This document shows positions 1 through 8,076 of a stretch of 11,958 nucleotides of DNA, in pieces (position 1 is the first letter of the stretch; the number at the start of each line of letters is the position of its first letter). Position numbers and translations under genes: made by a program. The stretch is from the NCBI GenBank assembly GCA_029937135.1, contig JAPYQX010000059.1:1-11958 (forward strand), given 5' to 3'. The stretch is from Nitrospinota bacterium. GTDB lineage: Bacteria; UBA8248. Under the pieces are notes generated by a model. It ran no database searches and was not told the origin of the DNA. It saw only the letters and a program-made list of their open reading frames with translations.

Positions 1-2
1 AC

Positions 3-1793
3 CCCCAGGCCGCGAGTGCGGAGGCCGATGTCAGCATCGAGCGCACCTACGAGACCCAGCTCGCCGAACACGCATTCCTCGAGCCCGCCTCGGGGACCTC
101 CTGGCTCGAGGAGGACGGCGTCCTCACCATCCGGGTCGGAACCCAATTGGTCGAATACTACCGCGCGATGGCGATGATGCTGGGCATTCCGCAAAGCCGG
201 GTCCGCCACCTGGGCACCTACGTCGGCGGCGGATTCGGGGCGAAGGGGATGCTCACCGTCGAGCCCTACCTGGCGCTGCTGACTCATATAACCAAACGGC
301 CCGCGCAGATGGTCCTCGGCCGCGAGGAGGGCATCCGCTCCACCGTGAAAAAACATCCCTTTTTGATGCACTACCGCACCGCCGCCTCGAAGGAGGGGAA
401 AATACTCGCTGTCGAGGCCGATGTTATCGGCGACGCGGGGGCGTATCCCTATAAATCGAACCTGTTTCTCCTCGGCGGCATGTGCATCGCCACCGGCCCC
501 TACGAAGTGCCCAACGCCCAGATCAGGTGCCACGGCTACCTCACCAACAACCCCATCACCAACGCCATGCGCGGGGTGGGCTCGAATCAGCTCTGCTTCG
601 CCTACGAAAACCAGATGAACCTCGTCGCCGAAGCGCTGGGGATGGACCCCTTTGAACTCAGACGCCGAAATTTTCTCCAGAAAGGCGGACAGCTCGTCAC
701 GGGCCAGAAAATCGAATATGGGACGGGGCTCGATAGTTGCCTCGACGGCGCCATCAAGGCGCTCGGCGAACCAACGAAACCTGCCCCCGGCAAGCGAATC
801 GGCCAGGGTTTCGCCGCCAACATCACCGGCTACGGCCGCCCCAACGACTCGGCCGAGGCGGCGGTTCACATGGAGCCCGACGGAAGCGCCGTCGTCAGGG
901 TGAGCGCCCCCGACATCGGCGCAGGCCAGGGCGCCACCCTCCAGACCCTCGCCGCCGAGTCTCTCGGTCTCAGGCTCGATCAGGTCTCGACCCGGCTCTC
1001 CGACTCATCGAATACTCCACTCTCGGGCATCACCGCCGGCAGCCGTCAAACCCTGATGGCGGGCAACGCCCTGAAACTCGCCGCCGAAGAAATCAGGAAA
1101 TCCCTGCTCAAGGGCGCGGCGGCGCTCCTTGAAGCCTCGGAGAACGATATCCGCCTCGGAGGGGGCGAGGCCTGGGTCTCCTCCGCTCCGGACCGGCGCG
1201 TCGCGCTGGGCCAGGCGGCGGGCAAGGCCAAGGCGATGGGCGAGTCGCTCCACTGCACCCACGGCTACAACATGCCCGGCCATGAATACGAAAACCCCGA
1301 GCGCTACATGGGCGGGCTGGGCGGCTGGGCGGACTACACCTTCGGCGTTCACGCCTCCGAGGTCGAGGTGGATATCGACACCGGCGAGGTCAACCTCCTG
1401 AAACACGTCGCCGCACACGAAATCGGATTCGCACTGAACCCCGTGAGCGTAGAGGGCCAGTTCGAGGGCGGCGCAGTCATGGGCATCGGCTACGTCCTTC
1501 ATGAGGAAGTTACGATGATCGAGGGCGATTGCCGCTCGCAGAGCTTTCACGAATACCTGATCCCCACCTCCTCGGACGTGGGTGAATTCAGGAATATCGT
1601 CCTTGAGGGCGGAGAGGGCGCGGGCCCCTACGGCGCGCGCGGGGTCGGCGAACCTCCCTGCAACAACGCGCCGGCAGCTGTGGCCCTCGCCATCAACGAC
1701 GCCATCGGCGCGGTCATGTACGAACTTCCCATCACCCCCGAGCGGGTGTTCCGGACAATTCGGGAAAAGAAAAACGGGAGCAACGGCCACTAG
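3..1793 (+). CDS. Xanthine dehydrogenase/aldehyde oxidase-family molybdopterin-binding large subunit, 5' truncated by window edge
   Basis: Catalytic subunit of a molybdenum hydroxylase, which hydroxylates a carbon using water as oxygen donor and normally works with 2Fe-2S and FAD partners; neither partner is in the window. The reading frame is open from the left edge, leaving 596 residues; large subunits of this family are usually about 750-800, so roughly 150-200 N-terminal residues are missing. Visible motifs in fragment numbering: HAFLEP at 23-28, the cofactor loop GGGFGAKG at 75-82, AMRGVGSNQ at 188-196, GAGQG at 306-310, and GVGEPP with the presumed catalytic glutamate at about 550. The AMRGVGSNQ loop matches neither the AYxCSFR of form I CO dehydrogenase nor the AYRGAGR of form II, so CO is an unlikely substrate. 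The substrate cannot be named. A strong terminator follows the stop, so this is the last gene of a plus-strand operon. Family assignment is secure. Confidence 0.93.
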   Translation, partial: PQAASAEADVSIERTYETQLAEHAFLEPASGTSWLEEDGVLTIRVGTQLVEYYRAMAMMLGIPQSRVRHLGTYVGGGFGAKGMLTVEPYLALLTHITKRPAQMVLGREEGIRSTVKKHPFLMHYRTAASKEGKILAVEADVIGDAGAYPYKSNLFLLGGMCIATGPYEVPNAQIRCHGYLTNNPITNAMRGVGSNQLCFAYENQMNLVAEALGMDPFELRRRNFLQKGGQLVTGQKIEYGTGLDSCLDGAIKALGEPTKPAPGKRIGQGFAANITGYGRPNDSAEAAVHMEPDGSAVVRVSAPDIGAGQGATLQTLAAESLGLRLDQVSTRLSDSSNTPLSGITAGSRQTLMAGNALKLAAEEIRKSLLKGAAALLEASENDIRLGGGEAWVSSAPDRRVALGQAAGKAKAMGESLHCTHGYNMPGHEYENPERYMGGLGGWADYTFGVHASEVEVDIDTGEVNLLKHVAAHEIGFALNPVSVEGQFEGGAVMGIGYVLHEEVTMIEGDCRSQSFHEYLIPTSSDVGEFRNIVLEGGEGAGPYGARGVGEPPCNNAPAAVALAINDAIGAVMYELPITPERVFRTIREKKNGSNGH

Positions 1794-1814
1794 CCTTTAT
1801 CAGGAAACATACGC

Positions 1815-1845
1815 AAAAAGCCCCGGCAATCGCCGGGGCTTTTTT
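1815..1845. terminator. Bidirectional rho-independent terminator between convergent genes
   Basis: A perfect GC-rich stem pairs GCCCCGGC (1820-1827) with GCCGGGGC (1832-1839) around the 4-base loop AATC. It is flanked by AAAAA on the left and TTTTTT on the right, so it gives a T-run on both strands. It lies 22 bp after the molybdenum hydroxylase stop and about 50 bp after the ATPase stop on the other strand, so it probably ends both transcription units. Confidence 0.93.
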
Positions 1846-1894
1846 GTTCTTCTCAAATCGAATATCGGCGGGGATCTAATATCCGCAGTCCCCT

Positions 1895-2998
1895 CTACTC
1901 CTCCAGAATCCACCAGGCCTCGGCCGGAATGTGGACGTTGACGGTATTGTCGGCGGGAGAGGCGTTCTTGGGGGCCTGGCAGCGGAGCTCGACATCGCCA
2001 ATCTTGACGGTCATGTCGTAGCTCGTGCCGAGAAACACCCGGCGGAGTACGCTGCCGCTGAACTCGTTCACCCCGTCTCCGCCAGGCCCGCCTACGGTGA
2101 CATCCTCGGGACGGACGATAAGCCCGACCTCGCGGCCCACCTCGAGCGCTGCTCCTTCGGGCAGCGGCGTTGCCCCACCAGGCAACGCCACCACGCCGGT
2201 CCTGTCCATTCCGGTCCTGATGGTCGCGCGTCCATCCGACATCTTTTCGACTCGGCCCTCGATGAGGTTCGCCTGACCCACGAAACTGGCGACAAACCGC
2301 GTACGCGGCCGGCGGTAGATATCCTCGGGAGGGGCGGCCTGATCCATGCGCCCGCTGTTCATCACCACCACCCGGTCCGCGACGACCATGGCTTCCTGCT
2401 GATCGTGGGTGACGTAGAGCATGGTGAGGTTGAGGCGGCGCTGAAGATCCCTGATCTCAAAGCGCATTTCCTCGCGCAGGGAAGCATCCAGATTCGATAA
2501 GGGCTCATCGAGCAGGAGCAGGGTCGGCTCGACCACGAGCGCCCGGGCGAGAGCGACGCGCTGCTGCTGGCCGCCCGAAAGCTCCGAGGGATAGCGCCCG
2601 CCCAGGCCGTCCATCTTGACGAGGCTGAGCGCCTTCGCCGTGAGCGCCGTCACGTCCCGGCGGGGAAGGCCCTTGATGCGAAGGCCAAAGGCGATGTTGG
2701 CGTCCACGGTCTTATGGGGCCAGACGGCGTAGTTTTGAAACACCATGCCGATGCCGCGTTTCTCGGTCGGCAGGGTCTCCATGGCAGAAGCCACCTGCTC
2801 GCCGTCGATGAAAATCTCACCCCCGTTCGGGCGGACAAAACCCGCCACCAGCCGGAGGGTCGTCGTCTTTCCGCAGCCGCTCGGCCCCAGCAATACAACC
2901 GACTCACCCGTCTCGACTGTCAGATTTACGGCGTCCACCGCCGTAACATCATCAAAATTTTTTGAGAGGCCACGAAGCTCCAGTTTGGCCTGTGTCAT
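1895..2998 (-). CDS. ABC transporter ATP-binding protein (Fe3+/polyamine-importer class, FbpC/PotA-like)
   Basis: Cytoplasmic ATPase of the importer encoded just upstream, 367 residues, the usual size for this class. Motifs: Walker A GPSGCGKTT (38-46), Q-loop Gln88, signature LSGGQQQR (140-147), Walker B LLLLDEP (160-166) with D-loop SNLD, and switch His198 in the segment YVTHDQQEA. About 130 C-terminal residues after the nucleotide-binding domain (RFVASFVGQANLIEG onward) fit a TOBE-type regulatory domain, typical of FbpC, PotA and CysA/MalK-like proteins. The ATG is 3 bp from the permease stop, and its Shine-Dalgarno sequence lies inside the permease's last codons, so translation is probably coupled. 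The ATPase class does not fix the substrate; iron(III), polyamine, sulfate and small organic anions are all carried by relatives. It is the last gene of the minus-strand block. Confidence 0.95.
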   Translation of the reverse strand: MTQAKLELRGLSKNFDDVTAVDAVNLTVETGESVVLLGPSGCGKTTTLRLVAGFVRPNGGEIFIDGEQVASAMETLPTEKRGIGMVFQNYAVWPHKTVDANIAFGLRIKGLPRRDVTALTAKALSLVKMDGLGGRYPSELSGGQQQRVALARALVVEPTLLLLDEPLSNLDASLREEMRFEIRDLQRRLNLTMLYVTHDQQEAMVVADRVVVMNSGRMDQAAPPEDIYRRPRTRFVASFVGQANLIEGRVEKMSDGRATIRTGMDRTGVVALPGGATPLPEGAALEVGREVGLIVRPEDVTVGGPGGDGVNEFSGSVLRRVFLGTSYDMTVKIGDVELRCQAPKNASPADNTVNVHIPAEAWWILEE

Positions 2999-3001
2999 GA
3001 A

Positions 3002-4747
3002 TTAAATCTCCTGAACACCTTTGCCGATAATGCTTTTGACCAGATAGACCGAGACAAAGCTGATCAGCAGGATCACCACCGAAATCGCCGAGGCGACCTC
3101 GAAGGTGCCGTCCTCGAAATAGTTGAACACAATGACCGCCATTGTCTCGGTGCCCGGCAAGTAAAAAAGAATGCTCATGGTGAGCTCGCGCAGGCTGATC
3201 GAGAAGATGAGCACCCAGGCGGCTGCGAGCCCGCCCTTGAGGAGAGGCAGCGTTATCTCGCCCATCGTGCGGAGCCAGCCCGCGCCGAGGACGCGCGCGG
3301 CCTCCTCCATCTCGGGGGCGAGTTGCTTGAGCGCATTTCGGGCAAAGATATAGGCAAACGCTATCCGCTTTACGACATAGCCCACGAAAATAATCCACAA
3401 GGTCCCGTAAATATCAAAGGGTGGGTGGATAAATATCAGGATGAGTCCCACCGCGAGGGCGACGGAAGGAAACGCAAAGGGCACCATCGCCAGAAAACTC
3501 AGTAGGCCCCGCCCCGGAATTTCGGTTCGCTCAACCAGCCAGACAATCGCGACAGCAAGAAGCACGCATACGGTCGCCGCCGAGAACGAAAGCCTGAGCC
3601 CGTTGCTCACCGCCGAATAGACATCGGGCGAATCGGCGATGATGGCATAGCTCTCGACCGTTAGATTCTCCCAGGAGATCGGCTCCCCCCAGCTCGAGAG
3701 AAACGAGGAAACCACCAGGGTCGAGACCGGCAGCGCCAGACTCACGAATACAACCGCCAGGCAAAAAGCCAGCATCGCCCATTTCCACCGGCCCAGCTCA
3801 ATCGGCCTGACGGCCCCGGCCCGCCCAGAGACCGTGGTGAAGCGCTTTCGCCCGAGTATGTTTTTCTGAAGCCAGAGCGCCACGACGGTGAAGGCCATCA
3901 GCGGCAGCGCCGCCGCCGCCGCGAGCTCGAATCGCGGGGGATGCTTGAAGAGGACATAAATTTTCGTGGTCAGGACATGAAACCGGCCCGAGAGGCCAAT
4001 CGCCCGGGGGGCGCCAAACAGGGCGAGCGAATCCAGAAAGACCAGAATCACGCCCGAGACCAGCGCAGGGAGCATGAGCGGCAACGTAATGCTCCACAGG
4101 GTTCGCAGCTTGCCGGCGCCGACCGCGCCCGCGGCCTCCTCGTAGCTGGCGTCCATGTTCGCCATCGCGCTCGTCAGGGTGTGAAAAATAAGCGGGTACA
4201 AATGAAAGGTGAGAACAAAAATAAGCCCCTCGCGGCTGAAGATGCGGAAGGGGAGTTTAAGACCGATGCTTTCGAGGAAAAGAGTAATGCCCCCCTCGTT
4301 CGGACCCAGCAGAAAAATCCACGATATCACTACGATGAAGCTCGGCACGACGAAGGTGGCTGCGCTCGCCGCCGTGATCAGCGTTTTGAAGGGCATGTCC
4401 GTGCGAGCCACGGCCCAGGCCATCGGCACCGCGAGAATGAGGGAGAAGAGCGTGGTCCAGGTGCTGATGTAAAGGGAGTTTTCGAGGGCGTCTATAAGCC
4501 CGCCCTCTTGAAACACAGAGATGTAGTTGTCCAGGGTAAGCGGCCCGTCGCCCTTGACCTGAAAACCTTTCCAGAAAAGGGTGCCCAGCGGCCAGCCGAC
4601 CAGCGTGGCCAGCAGGATAGCCGCCCCTATGAGGATGGCGAACTTGATCGGCTCGTTCCGGAGGGTGTGGCGAAGCTCGCTCACCCCCGAGGCCGCCCGA
4701 CGCACCAGGCGGCCCACGAGGGAAGGAGCTAAGGAGTCATCGGCCAT
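3002..4747 (-). CDS. ABC transporter permease with two fused membrane domains (FbpB/AfuB-like)
   Basis: Inner-membrane channel of the importer, 581 residues. It is a tandem fusion of two binding-protein-dependent permease domains, as in iron(III) (FbpB) and thiamine (ThiP) permeases. About 12 hydrophobic segments are visible, six per half, the first around residues 34-59. Each half carries the cytoplasmic EAA loop that docks on the ATPase: EEAAGAVGAGKLRTL from 203 and EEAARVLGAGWLRTM from 481, both followed by an ITLPL segment. The single chain therefore replaces a heterodimer of permeases, matching the single ATPase gene downstream. The ATG at 4747 lies 28 bp after the binding-protein stop and lacks an obvious Shine-Dalgarno, so a slightly different start is possible. 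The fusion architecture favours the iron/thiamine-type subclass, but the ligand is not determined. Confidence 0.94.
   Translation of the reverse strand: MADDSLAPSLVGRLVRRAASGVSELRHTLRNEPIKFAILIGAAILLATLVGWPLGTLFWKGFQVKGDGPLTLDNYISVFQEGGLIDALENSLYISTWTTLFSLILAVPMAWAVARTDMPFKTLITAASAATFVVPSFIVVISWIFLLGPNEGGITLFLESIGLKLPFRIFSREGLIFVLTFHLYPLIFHTLTSAMANMDASYEEAAGAVGAGKLRTLWSITLPLMLPALVSGVILVFLDSLALFGAPRAIGLSGRFHVLTTKIYVLFKHPPRFELAAAAALPLMAFTVVALWLQKNILGRKRFTTVSGRAGAVRPIELGRWKWAMLAFCLAVVFVSLALPVSTLVVSSFLSSWGEPISWENLTVESYAIIADSPDVYSAVSNGLRLSFSAATVCVLLAVAIVWLVERTEIPGRGLLSFLAMVPFAFPSVALAVGLILIFIHPPFDIYGTLWIIFVGYVVKRIAFAYIFARNALKQLAPEMEEAARVLGAGWLRTMGEITLPLLKGGLAAAWVLIFSISLRELTMSILFYLPGTETMAVIVFNYFEDGTFEVASAISVVILLISFVSVYLVKSIIGKGVQEI
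3008..3012 (-). promoter_or_regulatory. Shine-Dalgarno for the ATPase, embedded in the permease C-terminal codons
   Basis: Minus-strand AGGAG lies 9 nt before the ATPase ATG at 2998 and overlaps the Gln-Glu codons at the end of the permease. This supports the chosen start and implies that ribosomes finishing the permease can re-initiate on the ATPase. Confidence 0.8.
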
Positions 4748-4775
4748 GGCTGATGATTGCCCGAAAGCGCATTTC

Positions 4776-5801
4776 CTACTTCATTCCGAAGTATGAATCG
4801 AACTTGTCGAAAAACGGGCCACGGGCCTTGATGAGCTGCTCGTTGTCCGCCTTGAGAATTTTAAGCGACGAGAGCGCGGGAGCGAGCTTGGGCTTTCCGA
4901 CATCACCGCGAGCGGAGTAAAAGTGATTCTTGACCATAAGCTTCTGGATCTTCTTGCTGATGAGAAAGTTAATCAGAAGCCGGGCGGCGTTCGGGTGCGG
5001 CGCGGCCTTGGGCGTGCCCAGGTTGACGGTGATCATGACCGTGCCGTCTTCATAGAAAATAGGCTTGAGGGCCCGGCCCTTTTTCATCGCGCCCCAGATG
5101 CGGTAGGAGGTGTTCCCTACACCGATGGGCCGCTCGCCCTTCAGCACCATGCGCAGCACGGCGCCCTGCCCCTTTTGGAGCAAGTGATCGTTGTCGGCGA
5201 GGCCCTTCACGAATTCCCAGCCGTAGCGGTTGACGGCGGTTAGATACTTCGGAAACTCAACGCCCGAGGTGCGCGGGGTGGCGCTTACCGTCAAGCCCTT
5301 GTATTTCTTTTTGACCATGTCCGAGAGTTTTTTCGGGACATCCTCTGCCTTAACTTTCTTGGTGTTGTAGACACCGGGGTGGAGGTAAATCGACACCGCG
5401 CGGTAGTAGTGATCTTTGTCCACGAATTCGGCGGGAAGTTTTTTGTCGTTCGGGGCGTTGAAGGATGCGAGAAAACCCTCCCTCCCCCACCTGAGAAACG
5501 TGGCCGGGTCGGTGTGGTTCATCACGTCCACACGCACCTTCTTGGCCATCCGCTCGGCCTCAACGGTGGGAACCTGGTTGCCGGTGCCCTTGCGGACGTG
5601 GCGGAGCTTGATTTTGGGATAGGCCTTCTTCCAAACCTTGGCGACTTTCTGGTTAACCTTTTTCTTGGAGTTGCTGTACCAGGTGACGGTTCCTTCTTTA
5701 TTCGCCGCCCGCTGGATCGCTCCCATATCGGCGGCCCAGCCCGCCACCGGAATGGCCAGAGCCAGGAGGATTACGCCCAAAATACGCAGGATGGAAACCA
5801 T
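4776..5801 (-). CDS. Periplasmic solute-binding protein of the ABC importer (FbpA/SBP_bac_6-like), lysine-rich
   Basis: Captures the ligand in the periplasm and delivers it to the permease. The product has 341 residues. A Sec signal peptide covers about residues 1-23: an ILRILGVILLALAIPVAG core with cleavage near GWA/AD. The mature N-terminus carries the family hallmark EGTVTWYSNS (36-45), followed by YPKIKL and RKGTG. The start is set at the ATG at 5801 rather than at in-frame codons up to 5837, because AGAGGAG lies 8 nt upstream and the signal peptide begins there. The mature protein has about 44 lysines in roughly 318 residues, an unusually basic surface. At the site where FbpA proteins usually have two adjacent iron-binding tyrosines, this one reads GNTSYRIW (229-236), with one Tyr. 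An iron role is therefore uncertain; a small anion or organic ligand is equally possible. Confidence 0.92.
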   Translation of the reverse strand: MVSILRILGVILLALAIPVAGWAADMGAIQRAANKEGTVTWYSNSKKKVNQKVAKVWKKAYPKIKLRHVRKGTGNQVPTVEAERMAKKVRVDVMNHTDPATFLRWGREGFLASFNAPNDKKLPAEFVDKDHYYRAVSIYLHPGVYNTKKVKAEDVPKKLSDMVKKKYKGLTVSATPRTSGVEFPKYLTAVNRYGWEFVKGLADNDHLLQKGQGAVLRMVLKGERPIGVGNTSYRIWGAMKKGRALKPIFYEDGTVMITVNLGTPKAAPHPNAARLLINFLISKKIQKLMVKNHFYSARGDVGKPKLAPALSSLKILKADNEQLIKARGPFFDKFDSYFGMK

Positions 5802-5809
5802 GAAATCCA

Positions 5810-5816
5810 CTCCTCT
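5810..5816 (-). promoter_or_regulatory. Shine-Dalgarno deciding the binding-protein start
   Basis: Minus-strand AGAGGAG, with its AGGAG core at 5810-5814, lies 8 nt upstream of the ATG at 5801. It favours this ATG over the in-frame upstream codons. Confidence 0.8.
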
Positions 5817-5914
5817 CGCTACGCGCCGGGAGGGCAACCACGGGACACCCCGCCGCCGCCGGCGACAATTTGGTGAGAGACGAAAAAAGACCTCTACGTT
5901 TCATTGATGGAAAA

Positions 5915-5944
5915 ATCCTAACCGAGAAGGGGGGGGCAGGTCAA
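5915..5944 (-). promoter_or_regulatory. Candidate sigma-70 promoter for the ABC importer genes
   Basis: In the 188-bp gap between P1 and the binding protein, the minus strand has TTGACC (5944-5939, 5 of 6 to consensus) and TAGGAT (5920-5915, 4 of 6) separated by 18 bp. The spacer contains a run of eight C on the minus strand (G at 5929-5936). Transcription from here would leave a leader of about 100 nt before the ATG at 5801. No clear terminator precedes it, so read-through from the paralog array is still possible. This is a motif-only call. Confidence 0.35.
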
Positions 5945-5989
5945 AGCGGCCAAAATCACGCCGCCGCCTTCCAGCAACCCCGCAGTTGC

Positions 5990-7018
5990 CTAAACCTCGA
6001 AACTCCGCGACACGGGCTGGCTTGCGCCGTTCCACCCATGCATGACCGCTGAAATCGGCCCCGGGATACCCCCCGCGACGATGATCTTCAAATCCTCGGG
6101 GACCTTGATGGTCGGAACAAAAAAATCGTCGTCGTCCAGATCGACCTCGATGGGAAGGTCCTTGATCCGGTCCTCATGGTAGCCGCCACCCGTTTTGAGC
6201 TCACCCAGCGTTTTTCCCGCCTTCCCGCAAAGCCATTTATGAACATCTGTCTTACTCCAACCTGCGTCGGCGCATATTTTCGCGTGATCGGGGCTGACCG
6301 CCGCCACCAGATCCGAGCGTCTGAGGGCGTTCATCCCGCCCAGGTGGGCCATGGTGTCGGCGATGGCGATCAGGAGCGGTTCGGGCTCGCTGCTCATATC
6401 GTCGAAAATAAGCTTGGGGTTTTCGCAGGCGATGGCGGTGACGACGTTTTCATCCGCACGAAACCCACGGGTGACGGAGAGCGGCTCCCACGGGCTGTCG
6501 TCTTCGTTCTCCCGGATGCAGTAGGTATAGCGCGAGGGCTGGGAAAAAGTGCTCATCGAGGTGACACCGGGAATCCCCGCTCCGAGGTTCATGAGCATGA
6601 GCCGGATCGCCCGGCCTATCGTCGCATTCGCCCGAAAGCCGGGACCAAAGCAGCCCGAGCCGCCGTGGAGGCCGATTTCCTTGGCATAGGGACCGTTAAA
6701 AACCATGAGCGGGGCGGCGCTGTGCATCGTCGCCTGGATTCCGCCCATGTTGAACGGCTCCTCGAGGATGGCTTCGAGTCCGGCAAGGACAGCCGGAAGA
6801 TACTCAGGCTTACAGCCCGCCATGACCGCGTGTATCGCCACGGCGCGTACGCTCGCCGCCTCGTCCGCGGGAGGAACGATGCCGGTGATTTCCTCGGGAC
6901 CGCGCGAGGTTCCGGTCAGGATATCCGCGATTCGCTCCTCGGTCGGTTTGACGACCGGCAGACCGTCAGACCAGGGCTTGTCGAAAAAAAACTCGAATTC
7001 ATCGTCAGGCTGGGCCAT
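5990..7018 (-). CDS. P1: uncharacterised UGSC-associated-type family protein, fourth of four tandem paralogs
   Basis: Function unknown; 342 residues with no signal peptide or membrane segment, so probably cytoplasmic. Conserved blocks: KPWSDGLPVV (14-23), HAVMAGC (63-69), NGPYAKEIG, GCFGPGFRANATIGRAIRL (122-140), STFSQPSRYTYCI (156-168), SPW, an acidic patch DLDDDDFFVP (293-302) and C-terminal IIVAGG...MHGWNG. Cysteines 69, 123, 167 and 249 occur in all four paralogs; Cys198 occurs in three. The ATG at 7018 is chosen because GGGAGG (7031-7026) lies 7 nt upstream and the resulting N-terminus matches P2; an in-frame upstream codon at 7039 is disfavoured. It is 26 bp from P2. The family link to UGSC-motif (seleno)proteins is from memory and unverified; this copy contains no in-frame TGA that would suggest selenocysteine. 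Confidence 0.87.
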   Translation of the reverse strand: MAQPDDEFEFFFDKPWSDGLPVVKPTEERIADILTGTSRGPEEITGIVPPADEAASVRAVAIHAVMAGCKPEYLPAVLAGLEAILEEPFNMGGIQATMHSAAPLMVFNGPYAKEIGLHGGSGCFGPGFRANATIGRAIRLMLMNLGAGIPGVTSMSTFSQPSRYTYCIRENEDDSPWEPLSVTRGFRADENVVTAIACENPKLIFDDMSSEPEPLLIAIADTMAHLGGMNALRRSDLVAAVSPDHAKICADAGWSKTDVHKWLCGKAGKTLGELKTGGGYHEDRIKDLPIEVDLDDDDFFVPTIKVPEDLKIIVAGGIPGPISAVMHGWNGASQPVSRSFEV

Positions 7019-7025
7019 GTTCTGT

Positions 7026-7031
7026 CCTCCC
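7026..7031 (-). promoter_or_regulatory. Shine-Dalgarno deciding the P1 start
   Basis: Minus-strand GGGAGG ends 7 nt before the ATG at 7018. This gives P1 the N-terminus MAQPDDEFEF, which aligns with the MTLPDDEFEF of P2. Confidence 0.75.
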
Positions 7032-7044
7032 AAACTCAACCGGT

Positions 7045-8076
7045 TTAAACGGAAAATGCTTTCGACACCGCGCGGCAGGCAACCGTGATCCCGTGCATGA
7101 CGAATGTCGAGGGGGTGCCCGAACCGCCCGCGACGATCAGATGCAGATCATCGGGCTCTCCAACCGCGGGAATCATACGGTCATCGTCGTTGATGTCTAC
7201 CTGAAACGGCCAGCGATTCATCCCGCTCTCGCCCCGCCAGATTCCGCCCCGCTTGATCTCACCCAACCGCCTTGCGCCACTCTCTATCAACCGCCGGTGA
7301 GTCTCCGCACGAGAAAGCCCCGCGCCGGAGCAGATTCTCGCGTGCTGCGGACTCAGAACCACAACCATGTCCGCCTGCCGGTAAATGTTCGGCCCCCCCA
7401 GGGCGGACATCATATCTCCGATGGCCACGAACAGCCGGTCAGGCTCCTGGCTCACATCGTCCCACACCTGTATCGGCCCCTCGCACGGAATCGCCGAGAC
7501 GACGTTTTCGTCCGGCCCGAAGCCCTTTGATGCCGCGTAGGATTCCCACGGGCTCTCGGCTTCGTTCTCGGCGACACAATAGGTGTAGCGCCAGGGGCCC
7601 CCGAAGCCGCTCAGGCAAGTAACGCCGGGCAGGCCCCCGCCGAGATTCATCATCGTCAGGCGAATCGCACGGCCGATGGTGGCATTCGCCCGGAAGCCGG
7701 GGCCGAAGCATCCAGAGCCCCCGTGAAGGCCGATTTCCTTCGCGTAGGGCCCGTTCACGACCAGCAAGGGCGCGCCGACGCTCGTCGTGGCCTGAACGAG
7801 GTTGAGGTTGAACCGCTCCTCGAGGAGCGCATCAATCGCGGCGAGAACAACCGGAAGATACCCGGGCAAGCAACCGGCCATGACTGCATGAACCGCGATA
7901 TCGCGGACGCTCGCCGCCACGCAGGCGGGGGGTATCTCGCCCACCGGCTCGTCCGGGTCTCGCACGGTTCCGCTGAGCATATCCGCGATTCGCTCCTCGG
8001 TCGGAATGACGACCGGCAGGCCATCCGACCAGGGCTTGTCGAAGAAAAACTCAAATTCATCGTCAGGCAAAGTCAC
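7045..8076 (-). CDS. P2: divergent member of the four-paralog array, uncharacterised family
   Basis: Function unknown; 343 residues, presumably cytoplasmic. It shares the PWSDGLPVV, HAVMAGC, GCFGPGFRANATIGRAIRL and TYCVAENE blocks and the four array-wide cysteines (69, 123, 167, 249), plus Cys198 and additional cysteines near 52 and 154. It departs from the others exactly where they agree: the acidic DLDDDDFFVP becomes DINDDDRMIP, STFSQP becomes SGFGGP, and MHGWNG becomes MHGITV. This suggests a changed active site or a structural role, rather than decay, since the frame is intact and GMNRWPFQVDIN and VAGG remain. The start is a GTG at 8076 with GGGAG 10 nt upstream; no better start was seen. 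It lies 40 bp after P3 and 26 bp before P1. Confidence 0.86.
   Translation of the reverse strand: MTLPDDEFEFFFDKPWSDGLPVVIPTEERIADMLSGTVRDPDEPVGEIPPACVAASVRDIAVHAVMAGCLPGYLPVVLAAIDALLEERFNLNLVQATTSVGAPLLVVNGPYAKEIGLHGGSGCFGPGFRANATIGRAIRLTMMNLGGGLPGVTCLSGFGGPWRYTYCVAENEAESPWESYAASKGFGPDENVVSAIPCEGPIQVWDDVSQEPDRLFVAIGDMMSALGGPNIYRQADMVVVLSPQHARICSGAGLSRAETHRRLIESGARRLGEIKRGGIWRGESGMNRWPFQVDINDDDRMIPAVGEPDDLHLIVAGGSGTPSTFVMHGITVACRAVSKAFSV
7851..7963 (-). repeat. Near-identical 113-bp patch in P2, shared with P4
   Basis: It aligns without gaps to 9927-10039 in P4. Reading by eye I count about 7 differences in 113 bases (about 94% identity), including long identical runs. It encodes the HAVMAGCLPGYLPVV region and the segment before it. 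The same region in P1 and P3 is clearly more diverged, which points to gene conversion or a recent partial duplication between P2 and P4. Confidence 0.7.

Noticed and set aside
1005..1790. 261-codon minus-strand open frame opposite the molybdenum hydroxylase
   Set aside because: The plus strand encodes conserved XDH-family motifs throughout; the antisense product has none.
3941..4732. 263-codon plus-strand open frame opposite the permease
   Set aside because: Charged, low-complexity product with no motif; mirrors the hydrophobic codons of a confident permease gene.
5802..5989. Possible terminator between P1 and the binding-protein gene
   Set aside because: A GCGGC/GCCGC pairing with a long loop and only TTTG after it is too weak; the region was kept only as a candidate promoter.
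6176..7048. 290-codon plus-strand open frame opposite P1
   Set aside because: Same antisense shadow effect; no ribosome site and no recognisable domain.
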